In this document: one piece after another, positions 18,362-28,341 of the stretch
Numbering within the stretch: the first letter of the stretch is position 1
Layout: each line of letters opens with the position of its first letter
Assembly (NCBI RefSeq): GCF_001761325.1
Contig: NZ_CP017478.1
Location: 2,687,501-2,751,500 of the forward strand
Direction of reading: 5' to 3'
DNA: 64,000 nt
Origin: Urechidicola croceus
Lineage (GTDB): Bacteria; Bacteroidota; Bacteroidia; Flavobacteriales; Flavobacteriaceae
Position numbers and translations under genes: made by a program
Notes under the pieces: model-generated
The model's input: the letters and a program-made list of their open reading frames with translations, nothing else
Databases searched by the model: none
Told to the model about the DNA's origin: nothing

Positions 18362-18781
18362 TTATATTTGGAACCATTGGCTCCAAGGAATTCTAATTAA
18401 AATTAATAGTAATCCTAATCCATAGAAAAGTGCAATCGTTTTGAATTTAGCCTCACTGGTTGATTTTTTTTTATGTTTAGACCATCCAATTGTTATTAGT
18501 ATGATTGCTAAAATCATCATGATGGGATGCTCAACGGCTAATAAACGATTACCTTCATTTATTCCTGTTTCTTTCATTGATTTGTACCATGGAGACATAA
18601 AATACCAACCAAGACCTATTAATAATTGAATGTGCGATACAATTAATCCAAATAGTGAAAGTCTTAAGTCCTTATCTTTAAATTCTTTTTTGGAAGTAAA
18701 ACCTATAATTGCATTAATTGTTGCTAGAATAAGAATAGCTAATGCAATATATGCCCAATAAGAATGTATAGTTTTCATCAT
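18362..18781 (-). CDS. Four-span membrane protein, possibly cytochrome b-like
   Basis: 139 residues with four predicted spans (about 10-30, 43-66, 84-103, 116-134). His residues sit near span ends (SHIQLL near 50 and VEHPIMM near 85), which could be heme ligands, hence the cytochrome-b-like guess. A tandem ATG (MMKTIHS) leaves the exact start open by one codon. Function unknown. It has its own -7 box and its own terminator, so it is monocistronic. Confidence 0.68.
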   Translation of the reverse strand: MMKTIHSYWAYIALAILILATINAIIGFTSKKEFKDKDLRLSLFGLIVSHIQLLIGLGWYFMSPWYKSMKETGINEGNRLLAVEHPIMMILAIILITIGWSKHKKKSTSEAKFKTIALFYGLGLLLILIRIPWSQWFQI

Positions 18782-18806
18782 AATAAAATGTGATTTTGGT
18801 TTAGAA

Positions 18807-18814
18807 CAAATGTA
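18807..18814 (-). promoter_or_regulatory. -7 box of the four-span protein gene
   Basis: The minus strand reads TACATTTG, an exact consensus match 26 nt upstream of the ATG at 18781. Confidence 0.5.
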
Positions 18815-18832
18815 GTAAATTTTAAGAATAAA

Positions 18833-18858
18833 AAAACCACCTCAATTGAGGTGGTTTT
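18833..18858 (-). terminator. Terminator of the TonB receptor-lipoprotein operon
   Basis: A 26-bp perfect palindrome with core CCACCTCAATTGAGGTGG, followed on the minus strand by a seven-base T-run. It lies 23 bp after the lipoprotein stop. Confidence 0.88.
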
Positions 18859-18880
18859 AAATTTATATTTCAAAAATGGG

Positions 18881-20524
18881 CTATTCAAAAACTACCCATT
18901 CTCCGCTATCATCTTTGATGATGTAGAAGTCTTCAGTTCCACCACTTCCGTTGTAGATGTCGCAAGTCATTAAATACTTTTGACCAACGGCTGCATTAGG
19001 ATCGATGCTAGCTGCAACAATACCCATTGCAGTTATCATCATTTCATCATCCCAACTAGTAGCTCCACCAGTTCTGTTAAAGTTACCATAACTATCTAAG
19101 TTTCCTGCTGCAGAAGCAAAACCATCAGCAGTTAATAAAGTTGAAGCAACTAATGCATAATCATCACCAGTTAATGTATATCTGATTGTATTGTCAGGAA
19201 CCCAAACAGTTCCATCATGACCAAATTGTAATGTTGTACTGATTGTAGATTCGTGACCTACCCACATACCATCAACAACTGTATAAAGGTTACCTCTAAT
19301 TTGAGCACCTGAAGAACTTGAGTAATAGTCATAAATTGCTATTATTTGATCATCTTCTTGAGCGAATGGATATTTGATATCTAAGAAAGTAGGTAAATAA
19401 TTGTTTGGAGGTACAGAACTTCCAAAGTTATTATATTGACCTGGCTGTCCAGATCCTTCTCCCATTGAATCAAAGTCAGAAGAACTTAAGTAATATACAC
19501 CATCAACAACTTCCCAAGCACCACCTGCATACATGAAGTGAGTTCCTTTATTAGCAGTTTCACCTGATACTCCAAGAGTTTTAATGGCTAAACTTTCAAT
19601 TCTCCATCTTCCAGCATCAGAGTCAGTTGATTCATATTTAAAAGCTACGTGAATAGTTTCTCCATCGTAAGCTGAAAAATCATAATCTTCAGAAGGAGCC
19701 ATATCTCCAGTAACAGCAGTACTTAATGTAATTTCATCCCAAGTTGCAGTTGTAACATCATCTGTATAATCAGTTGAAACTAAAATTTTAAGTAATGAAG
19801 TATCTCCAGCATAATCAAGTTCGTGTGTAATTTGAAATTTTAAATCACTTTCATTAGTTAAGTCAATTTCTGGAGAAACTAACCAATCTTCGTTAGCAAT
19901 TTGACCACCAGAATATCCATTTCCTTGAACATATCCACTTTCAGAAGTCCAACCTTGTTCCCCAACTAAATCAGTAATTGTCCAACCTTCTAAACTTCCT
20001 GCAAAATTGTACTCAACAATATTTGCTAAACCTACTTCAGGTACTTCTGTATATTGCTTATATTTTGCTAATAAAATATCTCCTTCAGCACCTGTAACGT
20101 TAGCTGCTAATACATCTCCCATCAAATCATTTGGGTTAACATCAGGATAAAATCCAAAAGCATCACTACCAGTTGATGCGTAATCCGAATTAGATAACTC
20201 ATAAATGTCAGCACCACTATAATCACTTACCCCTTCAGCATTACCAACATATAATTCATATCCTGCAAGAATAGAAGAGCCTTTACCCATAAATGGATAT
20301 AAGTCTGCCAATAAACCTGGGATTAATTGCTTTGCTTCATCTTCAGAGTTAAAACTATCATAAGATAATTCTAATTCTTCATAATCATCAGCTGTTAGTG
20401 TATATTCAACATTTCCAACAACTGGGTTTTCTTGAGAATCAATATCCTCATAAATGTCATCCATTGGATTACAGGCTGCAAATGTCAACCCTAACGCCAT
20501 TAATAAATAAACTATTTTTTTCAT
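18881..20524 (-). CDS. Large lipoprotein with a choice-of-anchor J-like domain and flanking repeats
   Basis: 547 residues with a lipoprotein signal (Cys18 after LTFAA). The middle part (about 165-310, with GWTITD, DWLVSPEIDLT and WRIESLAIK) resembles the choice-of-anchor J/DUF5017 beta-sandwich, often carbohydrate-binding. A YTLT-x-DDY segment occurs twice, at 41-48 and 449-456, suggesting a duplicated module on both sides of the sandwich. The protein is acidic. It starts 15 nt after the TonB receptor gene, so the two form a receptor/lipoprotein pair, but it has no SusD-type TPR fold. The ligand is unknown. Confidence 0.82.
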   Translation of the reverse strand: MKKIVYLLMALGLTFAACNPMDDIYEDIDSQENPVVGNVEYTLTADDYEELELSYDSFNSEDEAKQLIPGLLADLYPFMGKGSSILAGYELYVGNAEGVSDYSGADIYELSNSDYASTGSDAFGFYPDVNPNDLMGDVLAANVTGAEGDILLAKYKQYTEVPEVGLANIVEYNFAGSLEGWTITDLVGEQGWTSESGYVQGNGYSGGQIANEDWLVSPEIDLTNESDLKFQITHELDYAGDTSLLKILVSTDYTDDVTTATWDEITLSTAVTGDMAPSEDYDFSAYDGETIHVAFKYESTDSDAGRWRIESLAIKTLGVSGETANKGTHFMYAGGAWEVVDGVYYLSSSDFDSMGEGSGQPGQYNNFGSSVPPNNYLPTFLDIKYPFAQEDDQIIAIYDYYSSSSGAQIRGNLYTVVDGMWVGHESTISTTLQFGHDGTVWVPDNTIRYTLTGDDYALVASTLLTADGFASAAGNLDSYGNFNRTGGATSWDDEMMITAMGIVAASIDPNAAVGQKYLMTCDIYNGSGGTEDFYIIKDDSGEWVVFE

Positions 20525-20539
20525 TGTTTAATTTTTTGA

Positions 20540-23107
20540 TTAAAATTTAATTTTTGCACTGATATTGAAAGTTCTTCCATATCCATACCATACTAAAGCA
20601 TCAGAAGCACTATGGTTACTTCCGTCTAACGCATCTGAAATATATTCAGTATTAAATACATTATTCATTCTACCAGTTAGAGTTGCATCGAATCCTGCTA
20701 AGTTAAATCCGTATCTTATACTAGCATCAAAAGTTCCATAATCAGGCATTTCCCAAGCTTGTTCAGCTTCGTTAGCTAATTCAGCAATATCAGAAACTCC
20801 TCTTGAATTTGGATCAAAATCTGCATAAATATTTCCAAAATAATTGTAATCTACTGTAAAGTGTGTTCTTTCCATTAATTCATAATCAAGTCCTAATGCT
20901 GCAGTAGTCTGAGCTGCATCAGCTACTTTTAAACCTTTGATATGTAAACTGTATGGATCACCAATTGCTACTTGGTTTTCGTCATAAACCTGAACATTTT
21001 CTAAATTATCGGTCCATTCCCAGTTACCTAATGAAGCCATACCTGTTAATGTTAATTTATCAGAAGGCTTGTAAATGAAATCTAACTCAATACCTTGATG
21101 TAATGCATTAACTCCAGTTAAGTTTGCAAAATATTCAGTAAACACATCTGGTGAAGTTTCAATAGAAAAGTTATCAGTGTAAGTTCTATCATTCCATTTA
21201 GTATGATAAAGGTTTAAGTTTGCAGAGAATTTTTCACCTCTAAAACCGTAACCTAATTCTGCACTAAATATTTTTTGATTTTCAGCATCTTCATTAATGT
21301 CTTCGTTATTAAAGTTTACGAATACTGCGTCAAATCCTGCTGCTTTTTCAAAATAACCTATGTTGGCAAAAACGTTGTTTTGACCATCTAAACGATAATT
21401 TACACCACCTTTTATTCCAAAACCTCCAAAGTTGTATTTATCAGTTTCTCTTAATGGATCATTTGTTAAATATTGGAAATAATCAATTCTTTTGTATGAA
21501 GTGTTTGAAAGAGAAGTTGAAACAAATGCAGAAAGATTGTCATTGTCATATTCTAATTGTGCAAATACACCTTGCCAACCAACTTCACCGTCATTGTAGT
21601 ATGAGAATTTATCTCCAACTTTTAATACAGCATTTGGATTGTTGTCATTAGAGTTATCTTCTACATGAGTACCACCTAATAAATCTGTAATTTCTCTAAA
21701 GTGTTTTCCTGTATATGTTCTTAAATCAATACCAGCAATTAAAGCCAAGTTATCACTTAAGTCTGTTTTGAATGTTGATAAAGCACCAAACCAACTATGA
21801 TCATTTCTTGAAGCTCTTAAGTATGCTTGTGAACCAAATCCTTCAGCACCTCTTGCTCTGTTAATTTCTACAATATTATCTAAATCAATTGGTTGATCGC
21901 TATCTCCTAATCTTACACTAAATAATCCAGTGTCTCCAGCGGTTCCACCTCCACCTCCTGTACCCCAAGAAGCGTATAATGCAGTTGATAAAGATGATTT
22001 ATCATTAATTGTCCAATAGTGATTTAATGATGTTTGAGATTTATGGTAGAAGTTATCTTCAACGTGAACTACTTCACCGTTTTTTATTCCCCAGTTTGGG
22101 TTAAATTTAATACCACTTTCGCTATTTCTGTAACGCTCAATTGTACTTCTGTCTTGTCTTTGACCGTGACGTTGAGGAGCTCCAAAAGAAGTTATAGATA
22201 ATTTGTGGTTTTCATTTATTTCTTTTGAAACGTTTACAAAGTAATTGTAACCTTCAAATTCAGTTCCATCTACATAACCATTTCCTTTAGTTTTAGAAGC
22301 CGAAACAGTTACTGCAAAGCCGCTATCTAATAAACCGGTTGAAACTGTAGCTCCGTATTTTTGATATCCATCATTTCCAACAGCAGTAAAGAAGTTTCCT
22401 CCTTTTTCTACGTCGGTAGTTTTTGATAAAATGTTTACAGTACCACCAATAGAAGGTACAGCAACTTTAGAAGCTCCTAAACCTCTTTGAACCTGCATAG
22501 CACTTGTTACGTCTGCAAGACCTGCCCAGTTAGACCAGTATACTCTTCCGTTTTCCATATCGTTAACAGGAACTCCGTTAATCATTACAGCAACGTTTTC
22601 TGAGTTAAATCCTCTTAAATTTAATCTACCATCACCAAATCCACCTCCAGATTTTGTAGCGTATACACCAGGAGTAGATTTTAAAATTTCAGGAAATTCT
22701 TGAGTTCCTAATTTGTTTTCTATCTCTGAAGCTCTAATTGTAGAAACTGCTACAGGAGTTTTTCTATCAATTGCATAAGAAGTTTGTGTAATTACAATTT
22801 CATCTAATGCTTCAGTAGAAGGTACCAATGCAATTTTTCCAAAATCAGTACTTCCAGAGAAAGTTAAAGTTTTTGTGTTATAACCAATAAATGATACTGT
22901 AACAGTACCACTTTGAGTATCGACGTCTAATGAGAAATTCCCATTGAAATCTGTTGAGGTACCTTTAGTTGTACCCATTAAAACAACATCTGCTCCAGGT
23001 AGTGGTTGATTAGTTTCATCTACAACTGTACCAGAAAGTGTTTGTCCATACATAGTTGAGGCTGTAATAAACAACAACAACAATAAAATTCGAGTAGTTT
23101 TTTTCAT
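20540..23107 (-). CDS. TonB-dependent outer-membrane receptor, lipoprotein-linked
   Basis: 855 residues with a signal peptide ending at about TMYGQ (residue 22), a carboxypeptidase-regulatory-like domain (about 24-105), a plug (about 115-225, with FPEILKSTPGVYATKSGGG and LRGFNSENVAVMINGVPVNDMENG) and a barrel that ends in the outer-membrane signature phenylalanine (SAKIKF). Ligand unknown. First gene of a two-gene operon with the choice-of-anchor J lipoprotein. The 205 bp upstream hold only a one-mismatch -7 box (TGCATATTTG region on the minus strand). Confidence 0.92.
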   Translation of the reverse strand: MKKTTRILLLLLFITASTMYGQTLSGTVVDETNQPLPGADVVLMGTTKGTSTDFNGNFSLDVDTQSGTVTVSFIGYNTKTLTFSGSTDFGKIALVPSTEALDEIVITQTSYAIDRKTPVAVSTIRASEIENKLGTQEFPEILKSTPGVYATKSGGGFGDGRLNLRGFNSENVAVMINGVPVNDMENGRVYWSNWAGLADVTSAMQVQRGLGASKVAVPSIGGTVNILSKTTDVEKGGNFFTAVGNDGYQKYGATVSTGLLDSGFAVTVSASKTKGNGYVDGTEFEGYNYFVNVSKEINENHKLSITSFGAPQRHGQRQDRSTIERYRNSESGIKFNPNWGIKNGEVVHVEDNFYHKSQTSLNHYWTINDKSSLSTALYASWGTGGGGGTAGDTGLFSVRLGDSDQPIDLDNIVEINRARGAEGFGSQAYLRASRNDHSWFGALSTFKTDLSDNLALIAGIDLRTYTGKHFREITDLLGGTHVEDNSNDNNPNAVLKVGDKFSYYNDGEVGWQGVFAQLEYDNDNLSAFVSTSLSNTSYKRIDYFQYLTNDPLRETDKYNFGGFGIKGGVNYRLDGQNNVFANIGYFEKAAGFDAVFVNFNNEDINEDAENQKIFSAELGYGFRGEKFSANLNLYHTKWNDRTYTDNFSIETSPDVFTEYFANLTGVNALHQGIELDFIYKPSDKLTLTGMASLGNWEWTDNLENVQVYDENQVAIGDPYSLHIKGLKVADAAQTTAALGLDYELMERTHFTVDYNYFGNIYADFDPNSRGVSDIAELANEAEQAWEMPDYGTFDASIRYGFNLAGFDATLTGRMNNVFNTEYISDALDGSNHSASDALVWYGYGRTFNISAKIKF

Positions 23108-23312
23108 TTTTAATTAATGTTTTTAATAGTCCTGCAAATATGCAACTAATTCACGATTTTTTATTTAAATTTTAGATTAAATTTAACAAATAATTGTGAA
23201 TAATGTAAAAATATTAATAATCTATGGAGGTCTTGATATGTAAGGGCTTAAGTATATAAGAGGCCTTTAACTAGTATTTTCAATGTTAAAATAAAGCTAA
23301 GACAAATTAAAA

Positions 23313-24884
23313 TTATTGGTTCGCATATATCTTATGTGCTAACTCTTTTCCTAATTCAACACCAAATTGATCAAAACTATAAATATTCCAAATTATTCCT
23401 TGGACAAAAATTTTATGTTCGTACATAGCAATTAAACTACCTAAATTCTTAGGGGTTAATTTTTTAATTAGTATTGTATTTGTTGGTTTATTACCTTCAA
23501 AAACTTTAAATGGAAGTAGTTTTTCAATTTGATTGAATTTACCTTGATGTTTTAAATCTAAATGAGCTTCTTCTCTAGTTTTACCTTCAGCTAATGCTTG
23601 AGTTTGAGCATAAAAGTTCGCCATTAATTTGTTATGATGTTCTTCATTTGCATACAATGATTTTTCAAAACCAATAAAATCAGCAGGTATTAATTTTGTA
23701 CCTTGATGAACTAATTGCATATAAGCATGTTGGGCATTTGTACCAGCGCTTCCCCAAATAATACTACCTGTTTGGTAATTAACTCTATTTCCATTTCTGT
23801 CAACTGATTTACCATTACTTTCCATAATAGCTTGTTGTAAGTAAGCGGAAAGTTTATTTAAATACTGAGAATAAGGAAGTATTACTTCAGTTTCACTACC
23901 GAAAAAGTTGTTGTACCAAACTCCTATTAATGAAAGAATTACTGGGATATTTTTTTCAAAAGGCTCATTTTTGAAATGTTCGTCCATTTCTGAAGCTCCA
24001 ACAAGTAGTTGGTTAAAATTTTTAAATCCTACTGCTAAACTAATAGATAAACCTACAGTACTCCATAGTGAAAAACGACCACCAACCCAATTCCACATTG
24101 GAAAAATGTTATTACTGTCAATGCCAAATTCAGCAACTGATTTTAAATTTGTAGAAACCGCAACAAAATGTTTTCCAATTGCTTTTTCATCGGCAGAATT
24201 TAAAAACCATTTTCTAATAGTTTGTGCATTTGTCAATGTTTCTTGCGTAGTAAATGTTTTTGATACAATTACAAAAAGCGTAGTTTCAGGATTTAAGTTT
24301 TTTATTACTTCTTGTACATGGTCGCCATCAATATTTGATACAAAATGAATATTTAAATGATTTTTGTAATATTTTAAAGCATCAACTACCATATCTGGCC
24401 CTAAGTCAGAACCACCAATACCTATATTAACTATATCCGTAATTTTTTTACCAGTATGACCTTTCCAATCACCAGAAATTATTTTGTTTGAAAATGCCTC
24501 AATTTTTTTGAGTGTTTTCTTAATTTCAGGAAGTATATTTTTACCATCAACAATAATTTCATTATTACTTTGACTTCTTAACGCGGTATGTAAAACGGCT
24601 CTTTCTTCAGTTTCATTTATAATATCTCCACCAAAATATTTTGAAATAGCATCTTTTAAATCAACTTCTTCAACAAGTTCTAAGAGTAGTGTTAACGTAT
24701 CTTTAGAAATTCTATTTTTTGAAAAGTCAATGAGGAAATCATTAAAGTTGATTGAGAAATCTTCTTTCCGATTTAAATTTTCATTAAAAAATGTTCTTAA
24801 ATGAATATTTTTTACCTCTTCAAAATTTTGTTCTAATTTACTCCAAGCAGTTGTTTTTGTTGGATTTACGTTTTTTAACGCCAT
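23313..24884 (-). CDS. pgi: Glucose-6-phosphate isomerase
   Basis: Interconverts glucose 6-phosphate and fructose 6-phosphate in glycolysis. The 523-residue length fits. Visible motifs are the phosphate-binding GIGGSDLGP near 154, the SKTFTTQET loop near 208, the catalytic Glu in MESNGKS near 352, the His in [17 protein letters not shown], and a C-terminal Lys in the DQFGVELGK signature. It follows the M23 gene by 27 nt on the same strand. Confidence 0.97.
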   Translation of the reverse strand: MALKNVNPTKTTAWSKLEQNFEEVKNIHLRTFFNENLNRKEDFSINFNDFLIDFSKNRISKDTLTLLLELVEEVDLKDAISKYFGGDIINETEERAVLHTALRSQSNNEIIVDGKNILPEIKKTLKKIEAFSNKIISGDWKGHTGKKITDIVNIGIGGSDLGPDMVVDALKYYKNHLNIHFVSNIDGDHVQEVIKNLNPETTLFVIVSKTFTTQETLTNAQTIRKWFLNSADEKAIGKHFVAVSTNLKSVAEFGIDSNNIFPMWNWVGGRFSLWSTVGLSISLAVGFKNFNQLLVGASEMDEHFKNEPFEKNIPVILSLIGVWYNNFFGSETEVILPYSQYLNKLSAYLQQAIMESNGKSVDRNGNRVNYQTGSIIWGSAGTNAQHAYMQLVHQGTKLIPADFIGFEKSLYANEEHHNKLMANFYAQTQALAEGKTREEAHLDLKHQGKFNQIEKLLPFKVFEGNKPTNTILIKKLTPKNLGSLIAMYEHKIFVQGIIWNIYSFDQFGVELGKELAHKIYANQ

Positions 24885-24911
24885 AGTATTATAGGTTTGT
24901 TGTGTTGTTGT

Positions 24912-26168
24912 TTATCTTGCAGCAATTTCCGAAGAAATTTCAGTAAAAACAATAGAATCTATCTTAGATTTCATATCAACGATAGAATTAAGATATACAG
25001 GTATTATTTCTTCCTTCATTGGTTCTGCTTCTGGTAACTTTTGTTTTAGTGGATCAACTTGTTTTCCATTTTTCCAAAATCGATAACATACGTGTGGGCC
25101 AGAAGTGTTTCCTGTCATTCCAACATATCCAATAATATCACCTTGTTTTACAACATCACCAACTTTTACAGCACGTTTACTCATGTGTAAATATTGAGTT
25201 GAATATGTTCCGTTGTGTCTGATTTTCACATATTTGCCATTTCCGCCTTTGCGTCTAGATTCAGTAACGGTACCATTGGCTGTGGCAATAATTGGTGTTC
25301 CTACGGGTGATGTGAAATCTGTTCCTTTGTGTGGTCTTACTCTATTACCGTAGATTGCAATTCTTCTTTTTAAATTATATCTTGAAGAAATTCTGTAATT
25401 AAATTTTAAAGGTGCTTTTAAAAACTGCCTTCTTAGTACTTTACCTTCATCATCATAATAATCTTCAATCATTTTAGTTGAATCGGCAATAAATTTGAAA
25501 GCATAAAAAGGTTTTCCACCATGTTCAAAATAAGCTGCTTTAATTTGATGAATTCCAGCCGAGATAGAATCGTCAATAAATTTTTCTTCGTATACTATTT
25601 TAAATTTATCATTTTTTTGTAGCCTAAAAAAGTCAATTGTCCAAGCATAAATAGTTGATAGGTCGTTTGAAATTACAGCACTTAAGCCTTGTTCATCTAA
25701 AGTTTGAGATAGTGAACTTGTAATTGTTCCTGAGGCTGTTTTTTCTATATATTTTACTGGTTTTTGGACTTTTTGAGCGATAATTGAATCGGTAAAATCG
25801 ATTATTGTATAATCTATTTTATTATGTTGATAAATAAATACTTGTCCTTGTTCTGTAGAATCTTTTTTTGCTAAAAGAGTATATGGTTTACCTGCTCGTA
25901 ATTTTCGAACATCGAAGGTGTCTTTTATTGTGGCTGCAATTTTATTTATTACTGGATATCCAACATGATTTCTATCTAAAATAACACCAAAACTTTCTCC
26001 CTTTTGAATAGTGTCTTTAATGACAAGATAATCATCTAAATTATATCCAAATTCATAAATTGAAACAGGTGTTTCAGGTTGAGGTTGGTCAACTGAAACC
26101 AAAGTTCTTTTTTCTTTACAGGCAACGAAGAGCAATGCACCAATTAATAGTGCAAAATATTTTTTCAA
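24912..26168 (-). CDS. M23 (LytM) peptidoglycan endopeptidase-like lipoprotein
   Basis: 418 residues with a lipoprotein signal (Cys17 after LLFVA), an N-terminal substrate-guard-like region rich in beta strands, and a C-terminal M23 domain (about 270-370). The first zinc motif is intact (HKGTD, His280 and Asp284). The second motif, usually H-x-H, is H-V-C (His359, Cys361), so the third ligand would be Cys. It may still bind zinc or be a non-cutting regulator. It lies between a DUF3108-like gene (44 nt upstream, with a -7 box in between) and pgi (27 nt downstream). Confidence 0.88.
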   Translation of the reverse strand: MKKYFALLIGALLFVACKEKRTLVSVDQPQPETPVSIYEFGYNLDDYLVIKDTIQKGESFGVILDRNHVGYPVINKIAATIKDTFDVRKLRAGKPYTLLAKKDSTEQGQVFIYQHNKIDYTIIDFTDSIIAQKVQKPVKYIEKTASGTITSSLSQTLDEQGLSAVISNDLSTIYAWTIDFFRLQKNDKFKIVYEEKFIDDSISAGIHQIKAAYFEHGGKPFYAFKFIADSTKMIEDYYDDEGKVLRRQFLKAPLKFNYRISSRYNLKRRIAIYGNRVRPHKGTDFTSPVGTPIIATANGTVTESRRKGGNGKYVKIRHNGTYSTQYLHMSKRAVKVGDVVKQGDIIGYVGMTGNTSGPHVCYRFWKNGKQVDPLKQKLPEAEPMKEEIIPVYLNSIVDMKSKIDSIVFTEISSEIAAR

Positions 26169-26200
26169 AGGGTATGGTTTTAACGTTAAAATATATTTGA

Positions 26201-26208
26201 CAAATATA
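26201..26208 (-). promoter_or_regulatory. -7 box of the M23-pgi unit
   Basis: The minus strand reads TATATTTG, an exact TAnnTTTG match, in the 44-bp gap before the M23 gene. So M23-pgi can be transcribed separately from the gene upstream. Confidence 0.5.
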
Positions 26209-26212
26209 TAAT

Positions 26213-26986
26213 TTAATTGTCGAAAATTATGTTAAAAGGATGTGCTAATCCTTTAAACCCCTCGAGGTCTGCTTTTAATGAGCCTACAGCAAGGTCTGCT
26301 TCAATTCTGATTGGAATTTTATTTTTGTCGGCTGTAATCCAAATTGTTAAACTTTCCTCTGCTTCAAAAACACGTCCTGATTTAACTAGTGGTCTAAATT
26401 TTAAACATTTTATTTTTCCAAAAGTAGTTTTTAATTCTTCTTCGCCTAAATAACGCATCTTAAATCCGTAAGTTTCATAGTCGAAAAACATATTGAGTTT
26501 TAATTCATCACCAATATTTAAATTATCTACATCTTGATTTCTTAGGTAATAAAATGAAGATACCATATCTTGAACATCTTCAATTGTAACAGTTTTTTCT
26601 GTATTCTTTTTATGATCTTTAATAAAGGCTGTTTTACCTTCTTGATCAAAGTAAATGTCTCTTGATATAATATGCCCACCTTCATCAACTCGTCTTCTGA
26701 AGTGATAAGGCTTCATATTGTCTTTATAAAAAGATGTCTGGTAATTATCTTTTACTTTAAAAAACCATTTAAAAGCACCAACAGTCCAACCTTTTCCCTC
26801 TACATGATAAGCGCTACGTCCATCTTTGGTTGTATCTTTAATATTAATAGTTGCATAACCTGCATTGATAAACCCATAATGCATTCTATATTTTAGCCAC
26901 TCTCCTGATTTAAATGCTTCTTTGTTAGATTGTGAGAATGATGTAATAGATGAAACTAAAAGTATGGCAAGTAATATTTTTTTCAT
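26213..26986 (-). CDS. DUF3108-like exported protein
   Basis: 257 residues with a signal peptide (cleavage near SITSFSQ, residue 19). The body has FKSGEWLKYRMHYGFINAGYA, a KDNYQTSFYKD segment and a RPLVKSGRVFEAEESLTIWITAD stretch, typical of the DUF3108 family found in Bacteroidetes and proteobacteria. The role is not known; the family is thought to be periplasmic or outer-membrane associated. Its own -7 box is 68 nt upstream. Confidence 0.83.
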   Translation of the reverse strand: MKKILLAILLVSSITSFSQSNKEAFKSGEWLKYRMHYGFINAGYATINIKDTTKDGRSAYHVEGKGWTVGAFKWFFKVKDNYQTSFYKDNMKPYHFRRRVDEGGHIISRDIYFDQEGKTAFIKDHKKNTEKTVTIEDVQDMVSSFYYLRNQDVDNLNIGDELKLNMFFDYETYGFKMRYLGEEELKTTFGKIKCLKFRPLVKSGRVFEAEESLTIWITADKNKIPIRIEADLAVGSLKADLEGFKGLAHPFNIIFDN

Positions 26987-27053
26987 AACGCTTTAAACTA
27001 ATTCTTTTTCTTGGTTTGTCCTTTTCAGATATCAAAAATTACAATTACCATTC

Positions 27054-27061
27054 CAAAAATA
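27054..27061 (-). promoter_or_regulatory. -7 box of the DUF3108-like gene
   Basis: The minus strand reads TATTTTTG, an exact consensus match 68 nt upstream of the ATG at 26986. Confidence 0.4.
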
Positions 27062-27112
27062 GAAAATGAATAAACATTAAACGTTAAGGTTAAGTGAAAA
27101 TTATGCAAAAAA

Positions 27113-28063
27113 TTATAATTCAGTTAAAATTTTACAGCCATCTAGATTGCTGATTCCCCAATTTTTAAGTTCTTCTTCATTCCATAAATCTGGGAAGAAA
27201 ATTCTACGCTGATATTTTGGATGCATATATTTTCTCCAGTGGCTACCTCCTGTTGCTTCAATTTCAACATCTCCACTGTTTAAATATTTTCCGGCAGTAT
27301 TATAATGAGCCATGACCCAATTTACATTTACTGTATGATCATAATGACGCATTGCATTAACTAAATCAACATTTTTTTTATCAACTTCAGGTAGTTCTTT
27401 AAATCGACTCCACAAATTAGTTTTATGGTACTCCTCCATGAATCTTAAAAAGCGATTTTTATATTTTTTTTCAAATAATTCTAATAAAATTATTTTTTCA
27501 CCTGTTTCGTGATCTTTTCCTGCGGCTTGCCAATATAAATGTTCGAAAGCATGTTCATAAGAACAATTTTTGTCAATTTTATCTCTAAACCTAATATCAA
27601 TTAAATTTATAACTTCTGTCGAAGCAAATTCAATCATTCTATATTGAGCACTTTGAAAACCGCTAGCAGGAGTTAAGGTTTGGCGAAATTTCATATACTG
27701 TTCAGCATCCATACCATCTCCCATAATAGAAAAAGAGGTTGTTAGCATATCAAAATAACGGCTTATACGCCCAAGTCTTGAAGTGAAAAAAGAGGTGGTT
27801 AACTCTTTTTTTCTTGAAATCTGAGTCATTTCCCAAAGTATCATTTTAAACAATAATTCATTGATTTGATGATACATAATGAACACTTTTTCATCTGGCA
27901 AAGTTGTTCGTTGGGCTTGTAATGATAAAAGAGGTCCAGTTTGAATATAATCCCAGTAGGTGATTGGTTTACTGTGTAGTAAACCTTCAAGCATTGATTC
28001 TGTCGGAATGCCTAAATCATTGTATTTTTCTTCAATTTTTCTTAAAATTTCATCTTTGCTCAT
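27113..28063 (-). CDS. Tryptophan 2,3-dioxygenase family protein
   Basis: Heme dioxygenase expected to open the indole ring of tryptophan, the first step of the kynurenine pathway. The distal His is in MYHQINELLFK (canonical families have YELWFKQ, so Trp is Leu here). The substrate segment FRQTLTPASGFQSAQYR is conserved, and the proximal heme His is likely the one in MAHYNTAGKYL, followed by ATGGSHWRKYM. The length of 316 is close to bacterial TDO. No other kyn gene is near. It is the third gene after mrp and nfu, starting 40 nt after nfu, so co-transcription with Fe-S genes is likely. Confidence 0.85.
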   Translation of the reverse strand: MSKDEILRKIEEKYNDLGIPTESMLEGLLHSKPITYWDYIQTGPLLSLQAQRTTLPDEKVFIMYHQINELLFKMILWEMTQISRKKELTTSFFTSRLGRISRYFDMLTTSFSIMGDGMDAEQYMKFRQTLTPASGFQSAQYRMIEFASTEVINLIDIRFRDKIDKNCSYEHAFEHLYWQAAGKDHETGEKIILLELFEKKYKNRFLRFMEEYHKTNLWSRFKELPEVDKKNVDLVNAMRHYDHTVNVNWVMAHYNTAGKYLNSGDVEIEATGGSHWRKYMHPKYQRRIFFPDLWNEEELKNWGISNLDGCKILTEL

Positions 28064-28103
28064 AGTCCTGTAAAGTAGTTTTAAAGATAATTTTTTACTA
28101 AAA

Positions 28104-28340
28104 TTAAACTTGACTAACTTCTATTACTTTTTCAATTTGAGGTGCATATTTTTTAATTGTAGCCTCAACACCATTTCTAAGTGTCATTTGATTTACAGAA
28201 CAACTTATACAAGCTCCTTCTAATTGAACTTTTACGATATTATCTTCAATATCGATAAGTTTAATATTTCCGCCATCAGTAATTAAAAAAGGTCTAATTT
28301 CTTCTAGCGCTTGTTCTACTTTTATTTTTAAATCTTCCAT
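28104..28340 (-). CDS. NifU-like (NFU) iron-sulfur carrier domain protein
   Basis: About 78 residues in the form of a lone NFU domain, with the cluster-binding CxxC in GACISCSVNQMT. It delivers a 4Fe-4S cluster to client proteins. An earlier in-frame start at 28370 would overlap mrp by 29 nt; I prefer the ATG at 28340, which is one nucleotide beyond the mrp stop and matches the normal NFU N-terminus. Co-transcribed with mrp upstream and the dioxygenase downstream. Confidence 0.9.
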   Translation of the reverse strand: MEDLKIKVEQALEEIRPFLITDGGNIKLIDIEDNIVKVQLEGACISCSVNQMTLRNGVEATIKKYAPQIEKVIEVSQV

Positions 28341-28341
28341 T

